Shown here one piece after another: positions 1 to 9,377 of a stretch of DNA of 18,832 bases. Numbering within the stretch: position 1 is the first letter of the stretch; every line of letters begins with the position of its first letter. The DNA is from Periconia sp. R9002 (lineage: Eukaryota; Ascomycota; Dothideomycetes; Pleosporales; Periconiaceae), in NCBI GenBank assembly GCA_023627715.1, contig JAMAHW010000196.1, positions 1 through 18,832 on the forward strand. The letters are read 5' to 3'. The notes under the pieces are model-generated. The model saw only the letters and a program-made list of their open reading frames with translations. It ran no database searches and had not been told where the DNA came from. The position numbers were made by a program, and so were the translations under genes.

Positions 1-1140
1 TACATATTTTTATATTCCTTATCACTAATAGATTATAAATAAGTATATATTAAAAAGAAATTTTAATTTATTTAGAGCTTTTAGGAGATACAGAAAATAA
101 ATATAAGTTAAAAAAAAGTAAAAAAAAAAGTAATAATTACTTAATATCTAATTAAAGATAATATAAAGAGCTGATCTACTAATCTAAAATAGCTAGTTTT
201 ATTATATTAAGCTAATAAAAAATAAGTATTTATTATATATTACTTTATTTAAATTAAGCGAATATTAGTGGCCTAGTATAGAATTTCAGGAAAATATCTA
301 TTTATATATAACTTATATATATTACATATTAATAAATTAATCAGATTTTAAATTAATATAGATTCTTATTAAAATATAGTTAAGTTATTTAAAATTTCAT
401 TTTAAATAGTTTTAAATTTTAATAATTATAGTATTACATAAGCTATTACGCTATAATTCTAAATATATATAGATATAATACTTATATATGTATATAATTT
501 AAAAAAGTTTCAAAATTCCATTATTTTAAAAGTTATTTAGCTTTTCCTATAGTTACTTAAAGCCTGATAAGTAGTGCTATTCTATAGGTGTAGATACGCA
601 GCTTAAGGATATTCTTTCTATATTTACTATTTAGAGAACTACTATAATATAATAGAGTTTAAAAAGGAAAACGTAAAGCTAGTATAAAGGAAAGAAACGT
701 TTCTATACTGTCTGTTTTTTGACGAACTAGAACATGCTTTCAATTTCTACACCTTCTGTGGCGCTTTTTCTTGTAGCTTGTAGTCTATGCACTAATATTT
801 CTTTAGAAAATATGTAAGCTATAACGGAAACTCCTGAGAAGATCGTTTTTAGAATATGTATTCTCTTAGTGTGAGCGTTAGACTGTATTAATGTCTTCCT
901 GCGTTGTCCCACTCTACTGCGACTAAATGCGCGAGGAGCGCTCGGCGTCCGCATTATAGATAGCGGTTATAATATAGGGCACGTAAGGAGATAGTTAGGC
1001 TAGTACTTGTAACTAACATAGGCATAGAAAGTCGCGACTTACTATTAAATACTACTATTATATTAAGGAAGTATTACTATAGCTGTAGGTGTTTAAGGCG
1101 TACACTAGTAGCGTGGCACGCTTTAAGCAGGGCTTTTAGG
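1..1140. repeat. AT-rich, TpA-rich block resembling RIP-degraded repeat DNA
   Basis: The first 720 bases consist almost entirely of A/T runs with very frequent TA steps and few C or G. The bias fades gradually to about 1140, where coding-like composition begins. No open frame there resembles a known protein. This pattern is what repeat-induced point mutation (CpA to TpA) leaves in old transposons of filamentous ascomycetes, so the block is most likely a mutated transposon at the edge of an AT-rich isochore. The parent element cannot be named. A short perfect palindrome lies at 693-704 and has no assigned role. Confidence 0.7.
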
Positions 1141-1154
1141 ACATCGCAGGTTGA

Positions 1155-1382
1155 GCTCACCAGCCACACCAATCTACGAGCGAAAGTGTGTTTAAGCTTT
1201 TGCACGATTGGCTCTGTGATGAGAAACATAACAGGTAGTTGCTGGTGCTTGACAATGCTACCGATAATAATGCTATGCTTTCTCCGTCAGAGAGCCATAG
1301 CCAGCAACACTCGTTCAGGTATTTGCCTCCAAGCAAGCGCTTACGCATCATTGCAAGATGCAGTATGTATAGAACGGTACTT
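1155..1382 (+). pseudogene. NB-ARC (NLR) NTPase domain remnant
   Basis: One forward frame reads LLHDWL, then LLVLDNA, then FRYLPPSK and RII. This is the order found around the Walker B strand of fungal NLR-type NTPases: helix, hydrophobic strand ending in D-N-A-D/T-D, a spacer, then a Y-L-P motif and the strand before the sensor region. A TAG stop sits immediately before LLVLDNA, where the family normally has Trp, so TGG to TAG explains it. Another in-frame stop precedes the segment. The P-loop, the downstream helical part and any repeats are absent, and similarity stops near 1382, where the dispersed repeat starts. This is a non-functional fragment of a nonself-recognition type receptor; its subfamily cannot be told. 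Confidence 0.65.
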
Positions 1383-1437
1383 TGTGTTGCCACCACCTGC
1401 AGGAACAACGGCCGACCCGTTCCTGCCCTGACCTTGT
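1383..1437 (-). repeat. Dispersed inverted repeat, copy 1
   Basis: The reverse complement of this interval aligns without gaps to 9694-9748 at roughly 40 of 55 positions. The identical blocks include ACAAGGTCAGGG and CGGGTCGGCC. A second shared block, GACCACATTTCCC, lies at 1537-1549 (reverse) and 9650-9662. The two blocks are 100 bases apart here and only about 30 apart at the other site, so one copy carries an indel. The nature of the element is unknown; it directly abuts the NLR fragment. Confidence 0.5.
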
Positions 1438-1747
1438 GGGGTGGCGTTTGTTGTATTCGGCGTTGAGGAGAAGAGTTCGGTGTCTGATGAGGGAGCCAAA
1501 ATTTAGAACCAGGAACCGGATATGGGACCCCATGCGGGGAAATGTGGTCAAAGCTTAGCAGCGCCGATGTTTACAACAATCCCACTGTGTTAGCTATATA
1601 GCTATCCTATTTTGATTTAGCTTGTGATTCAGGCCTGCGCCCCCACACATCTATATAACAAAGCAGAGTTGTTATCGCGTTAGCTATTGATACGGAAAAA
1701 CACATCTTATAAGTTGAAAAAGTTCACATTAGCGAATTATTAAGACA
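1438..1747. other. Intergenic stretch 3' of the kinase gene
   Basis: No convincing coding frame is present. The interval contains the GACCACATTTCCC block on the reverse strand (1537-1549) and the 3' flank of the minus-strand kinase gene that ends at 1748. No poly(A) or other processing signal could be identified with confidence. Confidence 0.5.
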
Positions 1748-4700
1748 CTACCATAACTCCCAGCCGAAAATTTTACGAATAATAATTGGTTTCGAACGCT
1801 CACGAGTTTGAGACTTTTGAAAAGGCGGGGGGGGGACTCTTTGGATGTACGTGTTTGGTACTTCAAAGATCTGTTGCGGATATGGTTCCATCAAAGCATA
1901 TGACCATTCGTTTGCCATGTGTGACCTGCTATCCTCCGTCCTCTCTCCCGCAAGGAAGTTAGCCCAAGGCATTTGAACAATAGGTGGAAATTGCAGCTGG
2001 TTTTGGTGCTGGATGGGATGTACGTCCCAACTCATATATCTATCCAGAGCGTAGAAGACTTCCTGCAGCTCGTTGCTGGAGAACCTATATTGAGCCTTCG
2101 CATACGCATCCCTCCCGCGCGAATCCATAGACCTAGGATTGGCGCCATATTGAATCAAAAGATCAATGATAGAAATGAGGCCAACGGATATGGCAACATC
2201 CAGAGGGCTCTGATCATCCTCGTCGCGAAGATTGACATCATACCCTTGGTTGATGCAGTTGATAACTTCGTAATAGTAGCCGCTATGTATAGCCTTGTGC
2301 ATGGCTGCAGGGTCGGGGATGATCTTGAGATCCCAGTGAAACCCGGACGGATCCCAAGGCCCTATTACGGGTTGATTTCTTACTTTGGGTAGATCGTTCT
2401 TTTGCACTTCAATGGAACTAGAAGCGAGGTTCTTGTGACCTCCTCCAGCTATGATGATAGCTTGAGCACCAGGTGGTAGTAGATCCTCGTCGAACTCTTC
2501 CGCGAGGAGCTGTAGGAATTCTTCTGAATTTTTAAAAATGAGCTGCGCAAGCTGTGGATTGCCATCCCCAATCTGCTGCAGAATTGGCTCCAATAGTTCC
2601 GGCTGCTTGTTTACCACCTGTCTTAGCTGCTGGAACTGCGAGTTCGTCCGCAAAAAGTCTAATGGTTTGGCTTGTTGGTCACCACCACGACTGTCTACAG
2701 TTATGCCCCAGACGCGACTGTAGATATCATCGTTATATTTACCTGTTCTACCATTTATCTCTAACTGTGCGCCTTTTCGCTTGGTCCTTATGCGTCCTAT
2801 TTCCTCGGCCACTGAAAAGTGCAGCGGGTTGCGATGATCGATAGTGAGTTCAAGACTGTTGATTTTGGGAATGATGTGTTCTATGATGTCTTGAGAAAAT
2901 ACTGGACATCCAAGGTCAAGAAGTAACTGCATGATAATCTTTTGGTTGTTCTCGGCTGCTGCCCGAAATGCGAGCTTCCCTAGCGTACTCTCCTTGAGGT
3001 TTTTACCAGCGAAAGAATACTTCAAGAGTGCTGGTATGTTTCCGTTCGCGGCAGCATCGCACAGAGGGTATAGATCATTTGCAAAGTCAGTTTTATTTGG
3101 ATGAGATTGACTATCGGCCCCTCCAAGAGCGTTGAAGGGATTCCAGACACTTGGATAGCCTTGTACAGACCCTTCTGTAGCAAGCTGCGGATTATTTCTT
3201 TCTACTTCAGCCTGCTGATATTGCCCTTGCAATGTGTCTCGCTCTTCGGAGGGCATATGTGGTATCGGATGCCTTGTAACAACGATTGGTTTGTTGGCGC
3301 TTGCTCCAGCACTTCCAGAAGCATCTCTCCAATGTTGTTGGTTGAATGACGGTGGAGGTAGTGTTTCCTCGGGAATGCTAGCTGGCGTTGTTACATGAGC
3401 TGTCTGGTGATGTGTAGACCAAGCCCTTGCAATGAATGAATCACGAGTTCCGCTGAAGTCCTCCGCGGCTGCCGGAATATTATCTAGACTCGCCCAAAAT
3501 GGATTTTTTGGAGGAATAGTACGATTCAATGCCTCTTGTGACTGTACATTCGGTGCAGACCGTCTTTTAATAGGAGAAGCTGCGTGGCGAGGTCGGAATG
3601 GATTGGAAGAATGTAGGGTCAGCATTTCTGAACGCGGACTGGCCCATTCACCGACTCGTTCTTCCGTAGCAGCTGAAGATATCATGGGTGCCGAATGCGA
3701 AGTTGATTGCTCGGAAATGGTGCGGGTCGAGCTGATGGGATATGCGGTTAATTCGCCCTTGCTTCCACTGGTATTATGAGGATAGATCGACGGAGGTATT
3801 GTTGACGGTGTGGAGCCAGGAAGTTGAACATTTAGGCTAGATAATTTCCTTGGGTCGGCTTCAGAGGCGATGCCGGTCGCGTTTGTGCTCTCATCGGCCG
3901 CTATGATTGCACTATCGTCGTCACATATTTCTGAGCTATTACAGGAGCTCGTTTCTCCCTCATGATCAGCACAACAATGACCGTAATAGATGTGCTGGTC
4001 TGCGTGACCCAGAATGGCATCAAGCAGACCAACTGACGATATGCGGTCTTTAGGTCCAATCTGAAGCATCTGCTGTATCCAGGAAATGGGCTGGTTGTCC
4101 TCATCACTGGCATTGGCAAGCTTGGCAAGCCACAAATCAAGTCCATATGGGTTCACACGGGGATTCTTTCCACCATTGCCGTTTTCGCCGAAGAACGTGT
4201 CTTTAGATCTTAATGTCTCACCTTTGAGAACAGTCTAGGAGCATATTAGATGTTGTCAATTTTGTGCGCTCACTTGACCTACCAGTATGTCAAGATATAC
4301 GCATGCCAATGACCATATATCGGATGACTCATTTCGAGCTTCCCACGCAACTACTTCTGGTGCTGCATATCCGGGTGTATATGGGTCGCTTTCTCCCGTT
4401 GTCGTACCCTTAGATTTATCGCTCCAATTTCTCGAAGTACCAAAATCTGTAATCAGAATCACATTGCCTTTTACCAGGATGTTGCCGGGCTTGAGGTCCT
4501 TGTGTCGACATTTTTGGCTATGCAGGTAGGAGACTGCTGAACAGAGGCAGCCGAAGAAGGATCGGAGGCACGAAATAAGATTGTGTGGGAAGTTGGGCTG
4601 AGTGAGGAAGACTCGGAGGTCACAGTCGGCGACAGGTGACATGAGGAGACCGATGTAGTGGGGATCGGTGTAGGAGCTACACTACCCAGTCAGCATGGTG

Positions 4701-5375
4701 CGTTCATCGTATTGAGTTTTTGACACGCCAATTAGATACGCACCCAACATATTTGACCAGATGATGATGCGACAGTCTCTTCAGGTTGCGCAGCTCGTTT
4801 TCGAAAACTTTCAGCGCTTTCTTATCCTTGGAAAACGTTCTTGCCCGCACAGTGCGCTTTCTTGCATATTCCTCAAGAGATAGCTTGCTGCGAATATGAT
4901 CGACCACTCCAAAGTATCCACTGCCGAGCTGTTTGACCACTATAAAATTGGATTCCGCCGTTCCTGAGAAATGGCGATGTCGTCCATTCTCCATTTCCAG
5001 GTCACCGGCCTTGCTCAACACCACCGACTGTTGTTCGAGGAAAGCGTTGCGCGTGCCTGGACTCAGCGATGCTGGCAGCCGATTATAAGTGTAGGGGAAT
5101 GCAATGTCAAACAGGCCATCGAGAATAAACGCAGGCATACAATCAAGTCGGTTGATTAGGCGTAGCACAATATACGTCCTTGGGCGAAGACTCCATGGTT
5201 GCTTTCCAGCCTGGACGAGATATTTGGCGACCTTATCGAATACATCGTCTGGGTATGCCGTCAAGCCTTGCGAATTGGTCGCGTCTTCTGAGACCGAAGG
5301 CGCGAAGTTGGCTAGGAGCCCGCTCACAACAATCTCAAATTCTGCAGCCGATTCATGAGACTCTGCGGTGTCCAT
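1748..5375 (-). CDS. Protein kinase with ankyrin-like repeats and a Rad23 XPC-binding-like segment
   Basis: Three exons are inferred: 5375-4744, 4676-4283 and 4234-1748. The introns are 4743-4677 (GTGCGT...TGTAG) and 4282-4235 (GTAGGT...CCTAG). Phases close exactly and give 1170 residues; the first junction yields VGSYTDP, the usual motif in related fungal kinases. Residues about 145-342 hold the kinase core: glycine loop GSGYFGVV at 151, candidate ATP lysine 173, helix-C glutamate near 194, HKDLKPGN at 269 (Lys for the usual HRD Arg), DFG at 288, APE near 316 and DIW at 330. Catalytic Asp271 and Asp288 are present, so activity is plausible. A Ser/Pro-rich linker (about 430-720) follows, then ankyrin-like units (about 729-788 and 984-1058) flanking a Rad23-like segment (about 866-935). 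The tail is Pro-rich. Inferred role: Ser/Thr signalling kinase, perhaps tied to ubiquitin or proteasome adaptor binding. ATG 5375 is the first Met of the frame. Confidence 0.85.
2459..2665 (-). other. Rad23 XPC-binding (STI1-like) domain inside the kinase protein
   Basis: Within the third exon, about residues 866-935, the protein reads LDFLR, QFQQLRQVV, LLEPILQQIG, GNPQLAQLI, FLQLL and LPPGAQAI in order. In Rad23/HR23 this sequence forms the four-helix XPC-binding domain and its acidic exit, where it binds the Rad4/XPC repair factor. The order, spacing and final LPPG motif all agree with Rad23. The ubiquitin-like and UBA domains of Rad23 are absent, so this is a single transplanted module. 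Its reading frame is intact and continuous with ankyrin-like sequence on both sides. Confidence 0.8.
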
Positions 5376-5777
5376 CGCGGGTCCGGGTGGAGTGCAGTTC
5401 TCTGCGCATTATTACGGGGACGAGAATGAAATGAGTCTGACCTTCAGGAGCAGCTGAATCGGCTGTATTCTCGTACTCGTACTTTAGCGCTTCTGGGGCG
5501 CAGAGCTAGCCAGATAAGGCCGGTCGATGCTGAAACTTTGCAACCTGCCCCCGCCATAGCATCTGCTTTCATGCGAAATGGGTTTGATCTAATTAGCATG
5601 GCTGTACGCTAAGCCTTGTTTACATAGCGGCTACTATGTTGGTAGGATTTAAGTGGCTAGCTAGACTGACGAAGACAAACGTCTCCAGCTTCCTTTTTGT
5701 TTTCTCTCGTGTTGGCCACAACCAGGTGCCACCAATCTACCCCAACCTCGTGGCCTCCAAGTTTGACCACATTTTGG
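5376..5777. promoter_or_regulatory. Upstream region of the kinase gene
   Basis: This roughly 400-base gap holds the presumed promoter and 5' leader of the minus-strand kinase gene. No clear TATA box or binding site stands out, and no frame looks protein-like. The sequence GACCACATTT at 5765-5774 matches ten bases of the dispersed-repeat block but is too short to call a third copy. Confidence 0.35.
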
Positions 5778-6254
5778 TCATCCCACGGCTTCTTCTCCCT
5801 CGACAAGCGTAACGCCTAGCGTACGCACGGAACCGCCGGCTTGATCATGACCGCGGAACAGCCTGTACCCTAGTAGGGCTCTCGCTGCTAACGCTGTCGG
5901 CCGCCAGGGCGCGTAGATCCTGGCCAAAGCAGCACCCGAGATCGAGGCATTTTGTCGGGGCATCATGGCCGAGTGCTCGTAGGCGCTTAACGATTGCACA
6001 GTACGAGGGCGTGAAAAGAGGGCGAGAATGAGAAAGCGGAACTGCCCAATGCAAGGGTACGGCCAGACTTCCAGGCTTCGCCGCGCTGTGCGCATCCACC
6101 TTCAGTACATTTCTTGCGCATGCATCATTGATCCAGGCACGCGTTGGATGGAAACATGGCTCTCACCCACAACCTTCTGGATTTGCGCCACAATCTCACT
6201 CTCGGGAATCAAGCTGTATGTCTTCAACAACTCGCGCGTCGGCTTTGGCACCTC
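5778..6254 (-). pseudogene. Decayed SAM-dependent methyltransferase
   Basis: Pieces of one methyltransferase can be followed on the minus strand across several frames. From about 6251 comes an N-terminal piece (PTRELLKTYS, IPESEIVAQIQKV). A probable intron follows (GTGGGT to CACAG), then REAW-like sequence. After a one-base loss the motif YPCIGQFRFL appears near 6060. Another frame change gives LDLGCCFGQDLR near 5940, the glycine-rich SAM-binding motif I, and a third gives GYRLFRGHD near 5855. Related full-length fungal enzymes have these motifs in this order, then a C-terminal half that is missing here. At least two frameshifts and the truncation rule out a working enzyme. The substrate is unknown. 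Its 5' end is fused to the broken HET gene. Confidence 0.7.
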
Positions 6255-7331
6255 CTCTTCCTCTAGAGTCCACCCTCTAGTTAACTATGGCATGGGCTTC
6301 TGGTATAACAAGTTTGAGGGATTGATAACGAATCTCTCCGTTGGACCAAAATTGAGAATTGTCTGCGCGAAACCTCGACGGCTGACACCAATGCCTCTAA
6401 TACCACGATCTGCGTGTTCTCCGTCCGCAGCAACAATGGTGATTTGCGCGCTCTCATATACTGAAGCCATCTGCTCGATATGCTTAAGCTTGTTTGCCTC
6501 ATCGTCTTGAACTATGCACACGGCATCCACCCATAGATAGCGCCATCCCAGTTTTGCGGTCAGAATCATAGCGTCTCTAATCATTTTGGGGAGACCACTT
6601 AAGTTAGGTCTAAGGGAAACCGGAACCTGCAGGGCCTCAAAGTTTGCTTTTGTTAATTGGAACGTATCGGCCTTTCCCCAGACGTAGCTCAGTATCAGGT
6701 AGCTCGTGGACAGAGTTGCCTTTCGCAGGCATTTATCTTCAACATCAATTACCAGGATATTGCCCTTTCCGTTTTGCTCGGGGACATCGTAATTGCAGCG
6801 AGGGTGTTGCGCATAACAATCTTTTATCCATCCCACCATATCGCTGACTTCAATGTATTCGTCATCAACAATCTTCCCACCATCAGGATAGTCGCCAATA
6901 GGGCATAATTGAGCGTGTTCGAGAATACTGAGCTCAAAGCCCCATTCAATCTTGAAATAATAATTTGCCCCTCGGTGACGCGTGATACTACAGCGTATCT
7001 GATATTCGCTATACCCATTATTTTCCGCCACCCAAGCCTTCTCTTTCACAATCCAATATATCGTTTGACAGGCTTGACAACGCGTTCGTGAGCGCAGGTC
7101 GCTCAATAGCCCAAGCGGTTGCAGATACTGGGCGCCCTGCGCCTCTAGCTGGATATTGCTCCAACAGCTGTGCGACCGAATCCAATCATTTGGGGGGAAT
7201 GTGTGCTCTCCGGGCTCTGGAGACTCTGGCGTCTAATTCAAACCCGGATACAACAAGATATCTTTGCCATAGAGCGGGTGATCAGGGTCGAGCTTGTGGA
7301 GCGAGTCAGAACGTACCACGAGGAGCGACAT
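6255..7331 (-). pseudogene. Truncated HET-domain (heterokaryon incompatibility) gene
   Basis: The frame carries the first part of a HET domain: LSYVWGKAD, LTKANFEAL, LPKMIRDAM, RYLWVDAVCIVQDD, and MASVYESAQITIVAADG. HET proteins normally continue through W-x-T-R-G-W-T and a long C-terminal part. Here TAG at 6287-6285 replaces that first Trp; the frame then reads TRGWTLEEE and passes straight into methyltransferase sequence. Upstream, the same frame extends back to ATG 7331 but crosses TAG at 7235-7233. Either that is a second nonsense mutation, or an intron (GTACGT...AATTAG, about 84 nt, phase 0) removes it. Intact HET proteins trigger cell death on meeting a different allele; this copy should not. 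A short HET-only product of about 300 residues cannot be excluded. Confidence 0.75.
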
Positions 7332-8157
7332 GGCCGGCGACAATGCCGTAACCGTGGTTTGAATTAGTCGAATCCACTTCAAAATCGAACACTAAGATCA
7401 GCTCTGCGGGAAGAACGGCCGTTCGTCGATTAACCGTAGAAATCGCCTGGTTGCTCCACGACTTCCAACGAACTCTGCGTCTAGACAATCAACACAGTTT
7501 TAGGCCGGTAGAGGTTGTAGAGAAGGTGGAGCTAACAGATCTCACCTTGGAAGATGTCTGCTGAAGCGCCATGGAGAGTGCGGAGGCTCGACTAGGCAGC
7601 CGGCGCGGAGGCTAGTGCTGCATGTCTGACTTTGCGATCCAATAATACACACGACGCCGGAAGCGCCCTGCGGGCAAGAGGCCCTTGAAGCTAAGCAGCT
7701 TGCACTGGAAGGTGATGTATTGCTTTCTTTTTATTTCTGTTTTCCTATGTTGAGCATGGAGTTAGGCAAAGGACGAGCAGGTCTCACGGTTGGCTTCTGA
7801 ACGGGAGAGAATGTAGTGCAGCAAGAGGTATTAGCTAGCACGTAGTAACGGCCCATACCCTCAGGGTGCATGGCCATAATAGAACACACACACACACACA
7901 CACGCAGAAGAAGCGATAATTTATTGGTATGGATAACGAAAAGAGTGATACATGTTCGGTAGCGCTAATAGGCTGGGCAATAGCGAATGCAGGCGATACC
8001 TCGAACAAAGTATTAATTATACTAGATTGCATTGAGAAACTAGAACTCTACGAGGAGCTAAAGCTGGAGTGTCACTGCTAGTAGGATATGAATGTAGTAT
8101 TAGACTCAAAAATGTCATATATAATAGCTTCGAGACTAGAAACTGAGTACCGTAAGT
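7332..8157. other. Gene-poor gap with an unexplained open frame
   Basis: A forward frame is open from 7352 to 7563 (70 codons). It has no ATG near its beginning and ends in an acidic stretch FRPVEVVEKVELTDLTLEDV before TGA. It resembles a real exon end more than random sequence, but no family is recognised and no clear acceptor was assigned. The rest of the gap holds a dinucleotide tract at 7884-7903 and otherwise nothing I can identify. Confidence 0.3.
7884..7903. repeat. (AC)10 microsatellite
   Basis: Ten uninterrupted AC units. It is a potential length-variable marker and has no coding role, as it lies in the gap 3' of the nuclease-like gene. Confidence 0.95.
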
Positions 8158-9377
8158 CTACTCTGAAAAGCTCATACTCGAGGAGCGTTCGTAATCAGGA
8201 TCCTGTTGCGTCATACGTTTTGTAGCTCTCTCCTCTTGCTCAACATACTTAGTTTCATCGCCAGATGCGATCTGATCTGGAGGGGTATCCGGTCTCTTTC
8301 GCTTCTTGAGTCCAGCAGCAATTGAATCCTCGCTCAATGATTCGAGTCGCGCTACCTTTGTTTCTGCCGCATGGAGATATTCACAGAGCTGCTGAGTAGT
8401 GACAACTAATTCTCGATTTTCATCTCCGACCACATATCGTGCAAGTTCTTTGTTGGCAAAGTCTTTTAGTCGAAGCCGGAGGCCTGGATATTTGGTAGGA
8501 TTTCCTTGCTCGTCACGGAACAGCTGGGTAGAATGTCAGACAAGATAAGAGAGATTTACTAACGAAATAGCATACTTCATCTGCAACTTCCTGAACTACC
8601 GCTAACTCATTTCCATCCACATAGGTTCGCCACACTGATAATGTTGCCTTTCTCGATTTTCCCTTGCTATATTCAATGTCTAGACCAACAACAGCTTGCA
8701 CACTCGCATTCGAATCCAGAAGATAATCTTCGGCTAGTCGGCCCAACTGCTTTCTTTTTTGCGAATACGCAACCTCGATTATGACCCCTGGGTACTTTGC
8801 ATCGTCGTGCCAGAAGGATGTGTCCGGCTCATGTTTTGACTTGGTGCCAGGAGGCGCGTTGTCGACTGGGAAATATATTTCGGTAGAACGGGCTGGTGAC
8901 ACTTTCTGCGCAAAAGCGGCCGCATCATCCGATCCTCCACGAATCGATCTTAGCTGACTAAATATGGCTTCCTCGACCCGAGCGATGAACAGTTCGTGTA
9001 TAGCTGTGGGCATACGGACGACAAGCTGGTAAGTTTTTCCGTTGTAATCAACCCTGTCAGTCCAGTTGTTAGCAACAGCGCCCTCTCTGGGTCGTACACG
9101 CCCACCGTATTTTGTCTTTGACGTATCCCGATAGCGCCTCGTCTTGCTCAAGCCGATGCTCTATTTCATCGTACTCTCCCTCTGCAAGCTGAAACTCTGT
9201 CCACGGGCCTCGGTTGGCGTGCTCGCCAGCCCGGATGTCTGTAAATAGTCTAAGGACTTGTCGGACGTTGAAGAATCGCTTTTTGTCGGTCGGTGGCGGT
9301 GTCCAAGGACGCTCTACGAAGCTCGAGGGTGGCGTTGTTTGATGATTCTGTGTAGTAGAAGCCTGCAATGTAGACAT
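8158..9377 (-). CDS. PD-(D/E)XK/Uma2-like fungal protein with NLS and helical tail
   Basis: Three exons, 9377-9106, 9053-8576 and 8523-8158, join in phase across introns 9105-9054 (GTGGGC, branch GCTAAC, ACAG) and 8575-8524 (GTATGC, branch CTGAC, CCCAG), giving 371 residues. The start is ATG 9377. After a disordered N terminus, RFFNVRQVLRLF (34-45) begins a conserved block. The core holds HEPDTSFWHD (165-174) and VIIEVAYSQ (181-189). The PD ... (I/V)-E-V pattern is the signature of Uma2/DUF820-type PD-(D/E)XK nucleases, with Asp168 and Glu184 as candidate metal ligands; the usual Lys position is not obvious. A helical stretch (280-312) and a basic cluster KKRKRP (323-328), a likely nuclear signal, follow. 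I recall similar multicopy proteins in Dothideomycetes but know of no tested function. Catalytic activity is inference. Confidence 0.75.

Noticed and set aside
693..704. 12-base perfect palindrome
   Set aside because: Short palindromes are expected in such AT-rich sequence; no flanking stem or gene makes it meaningful.
727..954. 75-codon minus-strand open stretch next to the AT-rich block
   Set aside because: It resembles no protein I recognise, lies in the RIP-like transition zone and shows no gene structure.
1973..2844. Forward frames opposite the kinase gene
   Set aside because: They are shadows of the long minus-strand exon, whose domains are recognisable.
5765..5774. Third GACCACATTT, considered as another copy of the dispersed repeat
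   Set aside because: Only about 16 bases agree and no second block follows at either known spacing.
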